Below are positions 15,524-24,442 of a stretch of DNA of 35,163 nucleotides, one piece after another. The notes beneath the pieces are model-generated. The model was given only the letters and a program-made list of their open reading frames with translations, was not told where the DNA came from and did not search any database. Made by a program: the position numbers and the translations under genes. This stretch comes from Candidatus Sumerlaeota bacterium. Lineage in GTDB: Bacteria > Sumerlaeota > Sumerlaeia > JADFCW01. The stretch spans positions 1 through 35,163 of the forward strand of contig JADFCW010000030.1 of NCBI GenBank assembly GCA_017161705.1, written 5' to 3'. Position 1 is the first letter of the stretch, and each line of letters begins with the position of its first letter.

Positions 15524-16666
15524 GTGAGAGCGCGAATTCTCCAACGTTATGTGTTGCTGGAACTCGCCAGTCCCGGATTGATGGGGCTCGCTGTGTTCAC
15601 CTTCATTCTTCTTGTTACAAACCTCTTTCGGCTCATGGACCTTCTGATCAATCGCGGCGTGCCGTTTTTCCTGTTTCTGCAATTTCTCTGGACTCTGCTG
15701 CCGCCGCTCTTGATCGTCACCGCCCCGATGGCCTTTCTCGTGGGCGTTTTGCTGGGTGTCGGGCGTTTGGCCGCCGACAACGAGATCATGGCCATGCGCA
15801 CCAGCGGCGTGCACCTATTCGGCGTGTTTGCGCCGGTTCTACTCGTAGCCGCCCTGGCCGCCGCAGGCTTGTGGTATGCCAACAGCACGTATGTGCCGCG
15901 CCTGGTGCGAACCAACCTGTATCTCCTGGACAAGATCAAATACATCGTCGCCGGCAACATCGAGGCCGGCCGCGTCTTCAAACCGGAAAGCGATATGGAC
16001 GTCGCCCTCTATTTCCGCCGCCGCAATCCGCTCACCCAGCGCATGGAAGGCGTCACGGTCAAAGTCCTGGTGGGCGATGCGGCCACACGGCAGGGGAAGG
16101 CGGAGATTGTCGCCACCGCGCGCGAGGGCCGGATCGAGCCGAATGTCTTTGCCCAGTCCATGGATGTTGTGCTGACCAGCGGAACCCTGCACCACTTCGA
16201 CACCTCGACTTCGATCAGCGAAGTCCGCTACTACACCGCGCGATTCGGCGAACTGCACTACAAGATCGCTCTGACGTCGCGCCAGAATCTCAGCAAGGAC
16301 CGGCAGGCGCGGAAACCACGCGAAATGACCACTCCGGAAATCCACCGGACGCTCAACAACCCGGAAATCGGCCGCGAAACCCGCTATGCACTGAGTGCGG
16401 AAATGCACCAGCGCCGCTCGATTCCTCTGGCCTGTGTGGCTTTTGCCCTTTTGGGCGTGCCTCTGGCGATCCGGGTGCGTCCCACCGGAAAGGCGGTCGC
16501 TTTTTCCATCGCTTTTGGCTTGATTTTTTTCTACTATGTGATGTTGAAATGGGGCGTTTCGTTGTGTCAAAACGAGTCGGCGGTCGGCGTTTTTGTTATT
16601 TTTCTACCGAATATTTTGGTTGGCGTCACGGGGGCTCTGCTCTTTTATCGAACCTTGCGCCAGTAG
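15524..16666 (+). CDS. lptF: LptF/LptG-family lipopolysaccharide export permease
   Basis: 380 residues, GTG start with AGGAA 3-7 bases upstream. Inner-membrane permease of the Lpt machine that extracts lipopolysaccharide and passes it to the periplasmic bridge. The family layout is clear: membrane segments at the N-terminus (about 15-120, including PPLLIVTAPMAFLVGVLLGVGR and the coupling segment LAADNEIMAMRTSG), a periplasmic beta-jellyroll region (about 125-285), and C-terminal membrane segments beginning IPLACVAFALLGVPLAIR. LptF and LptG are homologous and the subunit name is a best guess. No second permease or LptB gene is adjacent. lptD follows after 12 bases. Confidence 0.88.
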   Translation: MRARILQRYVLLELASPGLMGLAVFTFILLVTNLFRLMDLLINRGVPFFLFLQFLWTLLPPLLIVTAPMAFLVGVLLGVGRLAADNEIMAMRTSGVHLFGVFAPVLLVAALAAAGLWYANSTYVPRLVRTNLYLLDKIKYIVAGNIEAGRVFKPESDMDVALYFRRRNPLTQRMEGVTVKVLVGDAATRQGKAEIVATAREGRIEPNVFAQSMDVVLTSGTLHHFDTSTSISEVRYYTARFGELHYKIALTSRQNLSKDRQARKPREMTTPEIHRTLNNPEIGRETRYALSAEMHQRRSIPLACVAFALLGVPLAIRVRPTGKAVAFSIAFGLIFFYYVMLKWGVSLCQNESAVGVFVIFLPNILVGVTGALLFYRTLRQ

Positions 16667-16678
16667 AGCGTCATTCGC

Positions 16679-19516
16679 ATGATTCGATTTCGCAGACGGC
16701 AAAGGCTGGCGATAGCCACTTTATACGGTTTGGCTGCAGCGGTTCTATGGTATCTTACCGTGCCTGCCGCCTTTGGGGCGGCAGTGCCCGACGCTGTCCC
16801 TGCCGGAATGGATGAAACAGAGTATGACCGCTTGCGGCGTCCGGCGGCCTGGAGCAGTCTTCCCGAATTTATCTCGCCCGAAGTCCTGGCGGGTCTCAGC
16901 GCCGATGTTCGTGCGGCGCTCCAGCGCGACTATGCCGAGCGCGGACGCATTCAGGTCCAATCCGACCGCTATCTCGACTACGATGAAGAGCGGAACATCA
17001 TTTACTCGAACGCCCGCACGCGCATTCGCTTTGACCGCTATCTGCTCGAAGCCGATCGCGTCCTTGTTCAAGTTCCCTTGCAGGAAATCCAGGCCGAAGG
17101 GAACGTGATCCTGACGGCCTGGCAGGACGTGGACTTGCAATACAAGAGTTCCGAAATCCATGCGAAGTCCATGATATTCAACTACAAGTATTTTCAGGGA
17201 ATCGCCAACGAGGTCCGCGGTCAGCACGATGTGGTGTATTTCAAATGCGCCACGCCCAAGAGCGGTCTGCCGCCTCTGGAAATGGTCGGACGCGATGAAC
17301 TCGTCCTGCGCGACGCCCAGTTCACCACCGACGATTTTCCCGACCCCCAATATTCGGTCCAGACGCCGGACGCGGTGCTCATTGTGGGCGAGCGAATCTT
17401 TATGCGCAACGCCGTGCTGCGCGTGCGCAAAATCCCGGTCTTCTTCCTGCCCGTCTATACCAAGTCGTTGCGCGAAAAATTCCCCTGGCGCGTCACCTTC
17501 GGCGCCGGAAGCCGCCTCGGTCCCTATGTCCGCGTGCAGTACAATTTCTGGCACTATCAATATGAACCGTCCTTCGAGAACCCCGACCGGCTGGAGACCC
17601 GCAGCGAAGGCCATGCCACAGCCAAGCTCGACCTGTTCGGCAGCCGCGGCGTGGGAATGGGCCTTGATTACCGATACAGCTTCGACTTCGAGAAACACGA
17701 AGGCGAAACCTCGCTCTACTTCATGCCTTTCGACAACTATCGCCGCACCACCGAGGACGGCGGCACCAATTCCCGCTGGCAATTGTTCGCCCGTCATCGC
17801 TCCGATCTGCGCGACGATCTGAAACTCCACCTCAATGCAGACCTGATGAGCGATCCTGAGTTTTACTGGGATCTCATTGATCCGTTCGAGCAGGAAGAAC
17901 GCGGACGGTTGCCCGAACGGCGCGCCCGCGCCGCCCTTACCCACTGGAAAGACGACTACGTCGCCCGCATCCTTTTCGATGTGAAACAGCGGATCTCTCG
18001 CGACCGGATTACCAATACGGCCGAGCCGCTCGACGACGACGCCGACTATGATATTTCCCCCAACGAAAGAATTTCCCGCCGTGCCAGCCGCCGCGACGGC
18101 CTGCCCTCGTCCCGCTATGGCCTAGCGTCGCTTCGCCTGCCCCAGCTGACTGTTGCGACCAACCACCTGCGGCTCAGCACGGAGTCGCCGCTGTTCTACG
18201 CGCTCGACATCAATTTTTTCAACAACCTCGACAAGGGTCTCAACTTCCGCTCGACCCGCGACGACTCCTTTGTCCTTGGACTCGACATCTACCAGCAGAT
18301 CAGCTACCTGTTCAAATTCTCCGAGCGCTACACCCTTCTGGCCCAAGTAGGCGCAGGGTTGGGTATCCTCAACCGCTGGGATGATTCCTACCACTGGCGG
18401 CCGCAGGATTTTCTCCGCCAGACGGGCACGACTGACGGCAATTTGATGTTCGGCGACCTCAATGATTTCATGCGCCGCGACATTGTGTATGTTGATGACA
18501 ACACCTTCCGCATCGCCGGCAGCGATCGCGAGGTCTCCCTCAGCGATGTTTCTCCCGCTTACTTCTACGCCGATGCGCAACTTCGCTTTCAGGGCCGCTT
18601 CACCGATTCGCTGACCGGCAACCTCAACTACATCATCCGCGAGGGAACGAAGAATTCCCTGGCGGAGTTCTACGAGTCTATCGGCAATCGCACGGCCCGC
18701 GACGACCTTTACAACTACCGCGTGCGCAAACACTGGATCACCGGCGACCTGACCTACCGGCTGGCGTATCCCGACATCCTGGTACGGGCACTGGCCGGAC
18801 GCAACCTTCAGTCCAAGTCCGACATCTTCTCCGGCGAGCAGATTCACTACGCCGGCATCGTTAGCTCCTACCGCAATCAGCCGCGCACCTTCCGCCTGTC
18901 CGGCGCTATTATGTACGAGCAGCGGCAAATGCGCGATCCAGGCGACCCCTTCGAGTATCAACGCGACAGTCTGATCACGCGTCTGTCGGCTGCCTATGCT
19001 CCCATCGGCCGACGCTGGTGGATCGAGGGCGATCTCCTCTTGCTCGAACCTCTGACCAGCGACCCGGCGGGCGATTCCGTCGAAAGTCTGTCATCGCGAC
19101 GGCTCAATCGCGACCTCTTTTATTTCTTCTCGGAAAACGAAAGCGAGCGAATCCTCGATGTCTGGGTCGGCCGCAAGATCAGCGAAAAATGGACCGCCGA
19201 ACTCGGCACGGAATATAACAGCCGGTATGGCGGGTTGCGCGATGTCCGGCTCCTCTTGACGCGCGATCTCCACAATGCTCTGGCTCAATTCCAAATTCGC
19301 TACCGGCGAACCCCGTACAAAGAGGTGCCTACGCAGCTGCAGTTTAACTTCAGTCTGACGTTCAAGCTGCCCGGGCCGGTGGACACCGTCAAAGCCCCGC
19401 GCGCACGGGTCCTCATGAACGAACAGCGCCTGATCGAACTCGCCGAAGACCCACTGTTCGTCACCGAGCGCGAGAGCCGCCCGCAACCGACCGCGCGGCC
19501 CGTTTCCGCCCTGTAG
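16679..19516 (+). CDS. lptD: LptD-like lipopolysaccharide assembly outer-membrane protein
   Basis: 945 residues. Predicted outer-membrane protein that inserts lipopolysaccharide into the outer leaflet. A signal peptide runs to about residue 34 (VPAAFGA). Residues about 90-190 resemble the OstA/LptA-type jellyroll (DRYLDYDEERNIIYSNARTR, then ILEADRV-like and IQAEGNVILT). From about residue 235 the pattern IPVFFLPVYTKSLREKFPW followed by long alternating hydrophobic/aromatic strands fits the 26-strand barrel. Length suits the family. Being co-transcribed with lptF supports the role. I do not see the four conserved disulfide cysteines of proteobacterial LptD; cysteines are nearly absent, as in some non-proteobacterial forms. 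Confidence 0.85.
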   Translation: MIRFRRRQRLAIATLYGLAAAVLWYLTVPAAFGAAVPDAVPAGMDETEYDRLRRPAAWSSLPEFISPEVLAGLSADVRAALQRDYAERGRIQVQSDRYLDYDEERNIIYSNARTRIRFDRYLLEADRVLVQVPLQEIQAEGNVILTAWQDVDLQYKSSEIHAKSMIFNYKYFQGIANEVRGQHDVVYFKCATPKSGLPPLEMVGRDELVLRDAQFTTDDFPDPQYSVQTPDAVLIVGERIFMRNAVLRVRKIPVFFLPVYTKSLREKFPWRVTFGAGSRLGPYVRVQYNFWHYQYEPSFENPDRLETRSEGHATAKLDLFGSRGVGMGLDYRYSFDFEKHEGETSLYFMPFDNYRRTTEDGGTNSRWQLFARHRSDLRDDLKLHLNADLMSDPEFYWDLIDPFEQEERGRLPERRARAALTHWKDDYVARILFDVKQRISRDRITNTAEPLDDDADYDISPNERISRRASRRDGLPSSRYGLASLRLPQLTVATNHLRLSTESPLFYALDINFFNNLDKGLNFRSTRDDSFVLGLDIYQQISYLFKFSERYTLLAQVGAGLGILNRWDDSYHWRPQDFLRQTGTTDGNLMFGDLNDFMRRDIVYVDDNTFRIAGSDREVSLSDVSPAYFYADAQLRFQGRFTDSLTGNLNYIIREGTKNSLAEFYESIGNRTARDDLYNYRVRKHWITGDLTYRLAYPDILVRALAGRNLQSKSDIFSGEQIHYAGIVSSYRNQPRTFRLSGAIMYEQRQMRDPGDPFEYQRDSLITRLSAAYAPIGRRWWIEGDLLLLEPLTSDPAGDSVESLSSRRLNRDLFYFFSENESERILDVWVGRKISEKWTAELGTEYNSRYGGLRDVRLLLTRDLHNALAQFQIRYRRTPYKEVPTQLQFNFSLTFKLPGPVDTVKAPRARVLMNEQRLIELAEDPLFVTERESRPQPTARPVSAL

Positions 19517-19551
19517 CCGCCCCTCTGCTCCCCGGCGCGAGGTAACCGACT

Positions 19552-20568
19552 ATGTCTCCGCGAGAAGCGATGCTTTATTCGCAAAAGCCCGACGGCCTGG
19601 TCGAATGCCGCCTCTGCCACCATCGCTGCACCCTCCGGCCCGGCCAACTCGGCATCTGCCAGGTGCGCGAAAACCGCAATGGCACGCTTGTCTCGCTAGT
19701 CTATCGCCGGTTGATCGCCCAACACATTGACCCCATCGAAAAAAAACCGCTGTTTCATTTTCTGCCTGGATCGGTCTCCTATAGCATCGCCACGGCAGGG
19801 TGCAATTTCCGATGCCTGTTCTGCCAGAACTACAGCATTTCACAAATGCCCCGCGACGAGCAAACCATCGAGGGCGCCGACGTGGCCCCCGAACGCATCG
19901 TCGCCGAGGCCCGCGCGCGCCGCTGCGCCACGATCTCCTACACCTACACCGAACCCACGATCTTTTTTGAATATGCCTACGACGTCGGCCGCCTCGCCCA
20001 CGAGGCCGGCATCCGCAACGTCTGGGTCTCCAACGGCTACCTGACGCCCGAAGCTCTCGATACGATCGCCCCTTATCTCGACGCCATCAATGTGGACCTC
20101 AAGGCCTTCAACCCCGATACGTATCAGAAGATGATGGGCGCCAAACTCGACGGCGTGCTCGAAACCCTTCGCTTGTTCCGCCCGCGCAACATCTGGCTCG
20201 AAGTCACCACGCTGGTGGTGCCGGCGATGAACGACAGCGACAAGGATCTGGGCCAGATCGCCGAATTTGTCGCCTCACTGGGCAACGAAGTCCCCTGGCA
20301 CGTCAGTCGGTTTCATCCCGACTACAAAATAGACGGCCTCGGCCCGACCCCCCTTCGCACGCTCGAACGCGCCGTCGAGATCGGCCGCGCCGCTGGCTTG
20401 AAATACGTCTATTCCGGCAATGTCCCCGGCGACCCCAACGAACATACGTATTGCCCCTCGTGCGGCAAATGTCTCATCGAGCGCATGGGCTTTTCGCTGG
20501 GGCGGTATGCAATCGAAAATGGAGCGTGTAGGTACTGCCGCACCCCGATCGAGGGCGTGTGGGAGTAA
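19552..20568 (+). CDS. amrS: AmmeMemoRadiSam system radical SAM enzyme AmrS
   Basis: 338 residues. Cytoplasmic radical SAM protein of the family always associated with Memo and AMMECR1 domains; its substrate is not established. The radical SAM cluster ligands are C84, C88 and C91 (GCNFRCLFC). An N-terminal cysteine motif (CRLCHHRCTLRPGQLGIC, from about residue 17) and a C-terminal set (CPSCGKCLIER and CRYCRTPIEGVW) are family features, probably binding metal. Other landmarks are SYTYTEPTIFFEY and VNVDLKAF-type motifs. It begins 35 bases after lptD with GAGG 9 bases before the ATG. Its partner proteins are encoded about 5.7 kb upstream, past lptF and lptD. Confidence 0.93.
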   Translation: MSPREAMLYSQKPDGLVECRLCHHRCTLRPGQLGICQVRENRNGTLVSLVYRRLIAQHIDPIEKKPLFHFLPGSVSYSIATAGCNFRCLFCQNYSISQMPRDEQTIEGADVAPERIVAEARARRCATISYTYTEPTIFFEYAYDVGRLAHEAGIRNVWVSNGYLTPEALDTIAPYLDAINVDLKAFNPDTYQKMMGAKLDGVLETLRLFRPRNIWLEVTTLVVPAMNDSDKDLGQIAEFVASLGNEVPWHVSRFHPDYKIDGLGPTPLRTLERAVEIGRAAGLKYVYSGNVPGDPNEHTYCPSCGKCLIERMGFSLGRYAIENGACRYCRTPIEGVWE

Positions 20569-20667
20569 GGCCGTCGCGAAAGAAAAGTCTTTTGTCAGTT
20601 GAAAAGCCAACTCTCTCTGCGGCAGAAATGCATCCCGACGACTCCGATGGTGCAAAAGGATAAAACC

Positions 20668-23349
20668 ATGTCTATCACTCCGCGACACCCGCTTATCCCA
20701 TGGACCGCCGCCATTCTGATGCTGGTTGCCTCAGACGCCCCGGCCGCACCGGCGCAAATCCGCCCGGCCGCACCGGCCGCCCTGTTTGGCGCTTCTGGCC
20801 TTCCAATCTCTTCCGGCAGTCCCGAGGCCGCCGTTCCCGTCGCGCGCGAAGCAACCTATGTCCCCGCCGCTGTCTCCATTGCAGATTATCAGCCGCTGTT
20901 TGACGGCGACTTTCAGATCTACGATGACGGGACGTTCTACACGATCCAGGGCCCCGTTCTCATCCATGGCTATCTCGCCTATCGCCGCCGTATCGAAACG
21001 CCCGGCTGGCCCATCTTCGGCCAGTGGATTTCGCTCGACGCCGCCGGAACGCTCCGCCAGCACGGCTTGTTCGCGCTCGATGAAGACGGCGACGAAACGG
21101 ACATCTTCTTCGATCAACCCATTGTCTGCGGCACCGCTGACATGAGAACGCCGTGCACCTTCACTGGCTCGGCCAACTTCGAGTGGGATGGCTTTGACGG
21201 CACGATCACCCTCTCGTTTCAGTATCTCGGCGAGGACGTCGAAACCGTGGTCCGCACGCCCGCCGGCGTCTTTCGCCGTTGTCTGGTGGTGCGCGAAAAC
21301 GACCGCCTTGTCATTGACGACCTCGAAGTGGACAGCCGCGTCAGCAAGACCCTCTATCTGGCCAAGGGCTGCCGAGAGGTGGCGCTCAATGACCCGATCG
21401 AATCGCCTCTCCTGACCAGCTGCCGAATCGGCAGCCGCGGCCTCCCGTCGCCCGGCGCTCGCAACGCCTCCGCTGAGTCCAACACCTTACCCTTGCGCAT
21501 GTTTCCCGGAACCGTCCGACCCGTCAGCATGACGTTCCGCAACACGGGCCTCCTGCCGTGGCATCCTGGCGATGGGTTCCGGCTGGCGGCTGTCGGCGAC
21601 AGCGATCCCTTCATCGCCGGAAACCGCTTGTTCATCGCCCCAGGCGTGACGGTGCTGCCGGGAGAGTCCTACACCTTCTCCGCCGACTTTGCCGCCCCGA
21701 ATGCTCAACTCTGCTACATCACCGACTGGCAGATGGTGCAGGACGGCGTCGAACGGTTCGGCGATATGCTCTGGCATGTAACCTGTGTGGATGCCGGCGC
21801 GCCGGCCAACCTCGCCTTCACCGTCCGCGATTCTTCGCCGACAACACCGCTGCAGACTTCGCCCGGAGCGCCCATCGAGTTCGGCGCGTTCCTCGAAAAC
21901 AACGGCGGCGCCGACGCCGGCCCCTTCTGGTTCGAATTCTGGGGCTCGCGAACCGGCGGTCTGACCCTCGACGCTTTTCTCGCCGACTCGGCCGTCATCC
22001 CCGGCATCGGCTCCGGCCTGGGCTATCGGTTCGGCTGGCGCAAATCGCTCTACAACATTCCCGACGGCCCCTACACGATTGTCATGGTTGCCGACCGCCC
22101 CAACGCTGTAGCCGAAGGCGACGAACGCGACAACCGCGCCCCCATCACCGGCAAGCGCCTCGTGGTGATTCGGCCCCAAACCAACGCCGACCTTGCCATC
22201 AAGAATTTCTCCTTCGGCCCAAATCCCATTTACAACGGCAACCCCATTCAACTGGGCGGAAAAGTCTGGAACGCCGGCACGGACGACAGCGGCCCCTTCT
22301 GGATTGAATTCTGGGGCGCTTACAACCGCGACAATCCCCAATTGAATTTCTTCCTGTGCGACTCGATCTTCGTACCCAATCTGCCCGCCGGCACCACCAT
22401 TACCCTCGCCAGCTATACCCGCACGCTTTACAACTGCCCCGCCGGAAATTTCAAAGCCGGCATCTATGTGGACCGCCTCGATCAGGTCAATGAGAAGAAC
22501 GAAACCAATAACTATGCCTTTCTCAACCACACCTTCAATCAATCGCTTGCGGCGGAAGGCGATTCCGACGCCCAACCGATCGTGCGCGCCGCCGGCCCCG
22601 ATCTCGTAGTCGGCATGGCCGATTTCAATCCGTGGGGACCGACCTCGATCGCTCCCGGCTCGAACCTTCGCCTATGGGCACGTGTCGAAAACCGCGGCGA
22701 TGCCCCCAGCGGCAACTTCTGGCTCGAATTTTGGGGCTCCAAACTGGGCGGCCTGACTCTCGACGTCTTCCTCGTCGAAAGCCTGCCCATGCCTTCGATC
22801 GCCGCAGGCAACTCGATCTCGCTGGACCTGCTGCGCCCCCTGAACTCCATTCCCGACGGCCCCTACACGCTGACGGTAGTCGCCGACCGCATCAACGAAG
22901 TTGCCGAAACCAACGAAAGCAACAACACGCGCGTCGTCAGCGGGCGGCGCGTGCTCTGTGTGCGCCCGCCGACCAACGCCAATCTCGTCGTCAGAGACTT
23001 TGCTTTCGGCAGCGCCTTTGTTCCTCTGCATCGCGGCCAGACCATTACGCCTTCCGGCTACGTGCAGAACGTCGGCATCCATCACACAGGACCGTTCTGG
23101 ATCGAGTTCTGGGGTTCGCGCAACCAGGACTATCCGGGGCTGGAGTTCTTCCTATGCGATTCGATTCCGGTGGCCGATCTCGCCCCCGGAACGTCGGTCA
23201 GTCTTGCGGCCTTCCCCCGAACGCTCTACACGGCCATGCCTCTCGGCAGCGTTGCGCTGATTCTTTTTCCCGACCGCAATGACCAGGTGGCGGAAACCAA
23301 CGAGACAGACAATTTCGCCATCCTGCGCAACCGCACTATCGCGCCGTAA
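20668..23349 (+). CDS. Secreted protein with NBR1-like Ig domain and four CARDB domains
   Basis: 893 residues. A signal peptide (about 1-28, ending APAAPA) predicts secretion. Residues about 40-270 hold an unrecognised all-beta region (DGDFQIYDDGTFYTIQGPV, TPAGVFRRCLVVRE). Residues about 273-376 match an NBR1-type Ig fold: MTFRNTGLLPW, VLPGESYTFS and WQMVQDGVERFG. Four CARDB-like domains follow (about 377-503, 504-640, 643-768, 769-893), each with a PFW/NFW-x-EFWG core and an ETNE/EGDE-type end. Domains 1 and 3 share GGLTLD and IPDGPYT; domains 2 and 4 share FFLCDSI and RTLY, so a two-domain unit was duplicated. Start chosen from AAAAGGA 7 bases upstream. CARDB domains usually serve adhesion; the role here is unknown. 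Confidence 0.8.
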   Translation: MSITPRHPLIPWTAAILMLVASDAPAAPAQIRPAAPAALFGASGLPISSGSPEAAVPVAREATYVPAAVSIADYQPLFDGDFQIYDDGTFYTIQGPVLIHGYLAYRRRIETPGWPIFGQWISLDAAGTLRQHGLFALDEDGDETDIFFDQPIVCGTADMRTPCTFTGSANFEWDGFDGTITLSFQYLGEDVETVVRTPAGVFRRCLVVRENDRLVIDDLEVDSRVSKTLYLAKGCREVALNDPIESPLLTSCRIGSRGLPSPGARNASAESNTLPLRMFPGTVRPVSMTFRNTGLLPWHPGDGFRLAAVGDSDPFIAGNRLFIAPGVTVLPGESYTFSADFAAPNAQLCYITDWQMVQDGVERFGDMLWHVTCVDAGAPANLAFTVRDSSPTTPLQTSPGAPIEFGAFLENNGGADAGPFWFEFWGSRTGGLTLDAFLADSAVIPGIGSGLGYRFGWRKSLYNIPDGPYTIVMVADRPNAVAEGDERDNRAPITGKRLVVIRPQTNADLAIKNFSFGPNPIYNGNPIQLGGKVWNAGTDDSGPFWIEFWGAYNRDNPQLNFFLCDSIFVPNLPAGTTITLASYTRTLYNCPAGNFKAGIYVDRLDQVNEKNETNNYAFLNHTFNQSLAAEGDSDAQPIVRAAGPDLVVGMADFNPWGPTSIAPGSNLRLWARVENRGDAPSGNFWLEFWGSKLGGLTLDVFLVESLPMPSIAAGNSISLDLLRPLNSIPDGPYTLTVVADRINEVAETNESNNTRVVSGRRVLCVRPPTNANLVVRDFAFGSAFVPLHRGQTITPSGYVQNVGIHHTGPFWIEFWGSRNQDYPGLEFFLCDSIPVADLAPGTSVSLAAFPRTLYTAMPLGSVALILFPDRNDQVAETNETDNFAILRNRTIAP

Positions 23350-24442
23350 GACATCGAAGCCGCCCGTATCCGCTAACATTCAGGATTAGGATAAATCAGC
23401 GAGAAAAGGAGTTCTCCTGGGACGACCCCTTGATCCTTCGCATGGTTTAGCGAAGCAACAGCGAGAGGGTTTGCCGGAGTGGATTGGACTGGGGCAGAGT
23501 AGAGTTTTTCCTTGGGGTTTTTCGGGGGCTTCGCTTGGTTTTCGGGAGAACCTCGCGCGGTTGTCGAGGTGCGACCTCACCTCTTCTCTCGACCAGCAGC
23601 CTCTATCCACATCGGCAGCGGGCTGACCGGAAGTGTTGGAATTCGCGCTGAACCCTTTGGCAGCCCCCGGCAGCCTTACCGTCACCCTGCGCGCCTGGTA
23701 GGCGATACGGGCCGGCAACGTCAGCAGCCGCCGGCGGAATCGCCACGGGCGCATCCTCGCGGTTTTAACCGACGCCGCCTGGCCGCCGGCATTTGCTCCC
23801 GCCTCTGACGCGCGGCATCCGCTCAATCCGTATTTTCGGGCCGTGTTTGGGCGGGGCGGTTACAAGAAGGCCGTCATTGCGGTGGCGTAGCGGACGGCCC
23901 GCATCCTCTACCGGATGTGGCGCGACGGGACGGATTTCGATCCGGGCAAACTGAACGTGGAGCCCGTCGAGAAGACGCTCACGCGGACGGTGGATTGGGA
24001 GATCAAGAAACCGCAAGCCGGACGGTGCAACAAGCATGACGGATCGGACTCTCCACTACTGCCCAATGTGCAGCGGCGACCTCTTCGTAGTTCATGGCCG
24101 CACAGGTCTTAAGTTTGTATGGGGCGCCGCGCATCCGCACGGGGATCCGAGGCGGAAGACCTCGAATAGAGGGGTGGAAGACGGTGGAGAGCCGGTGGAA
24201 ACCGGACGGGAGGACTTTTCCTTGGGGGAACAGGGCAGCAAAATGTTTCGGCCGCCGCGCCGAGGGACAGCCCGCGAGCCTGGAGCGCACGACATTGCCC
24301 ATGGGTTGGCCTTGACCAGCCCACTTTCATAGATGAACCGCGTGTGTGGAGTGGTTGACATGCCATTGCCGGCGTGCCAATCTTTTATTGTAAATGGCGT
24401 TCAGGAAGAAAGCGCATGGTTGCTCGCTCCAGGAATATCGAG
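23350..24442. other. About 1.1 kb without intact genes; decayed DNA
   Basis: Between the CARDB protein and the phosphatase no intact gene is seen. The middle (about 23735-24037) holds a transposase remnant. The part from 24036 opens a frame beginning with HYCPMCSGDLFVVHG, which looks like a short zinc-ribbon start, but the rest has no family features and is not called a gene. The first 350 bases are noncoding in appearance. Confidence 0.65.
23735..24037 (+). pseudogene. Remnant of an IS110-family transposase (C-terminal part)
   Basis: The reading frame translates to segments GRILAVLTDAAW, then LNPYFRAVFGRGGYKKAVIAVA, an in-frame TAG (23888-23890), and RILYRMWRDGTDF. This matches the C-terminal IS116/IS110/IS902 transposase region, where a conserved AAW block is followed by a basic RRG-x-KKAIVAVA helix and YHMLRDGT. 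The catalytic N-terminal part is absent and the frame upstream is closed by a stop near 23697. It is therefore a broken insertion-sequence remnant. No inverted or direct repeats were identified. Confidence 0.55.

Noticed and set aside
24036-24332. Possible small zinc-ribbon protein beginning HYCPMCSGDLF
   Set aside because: Only the first 20 residues look protein-like and the rest is low-information; no ribosome site or family match.
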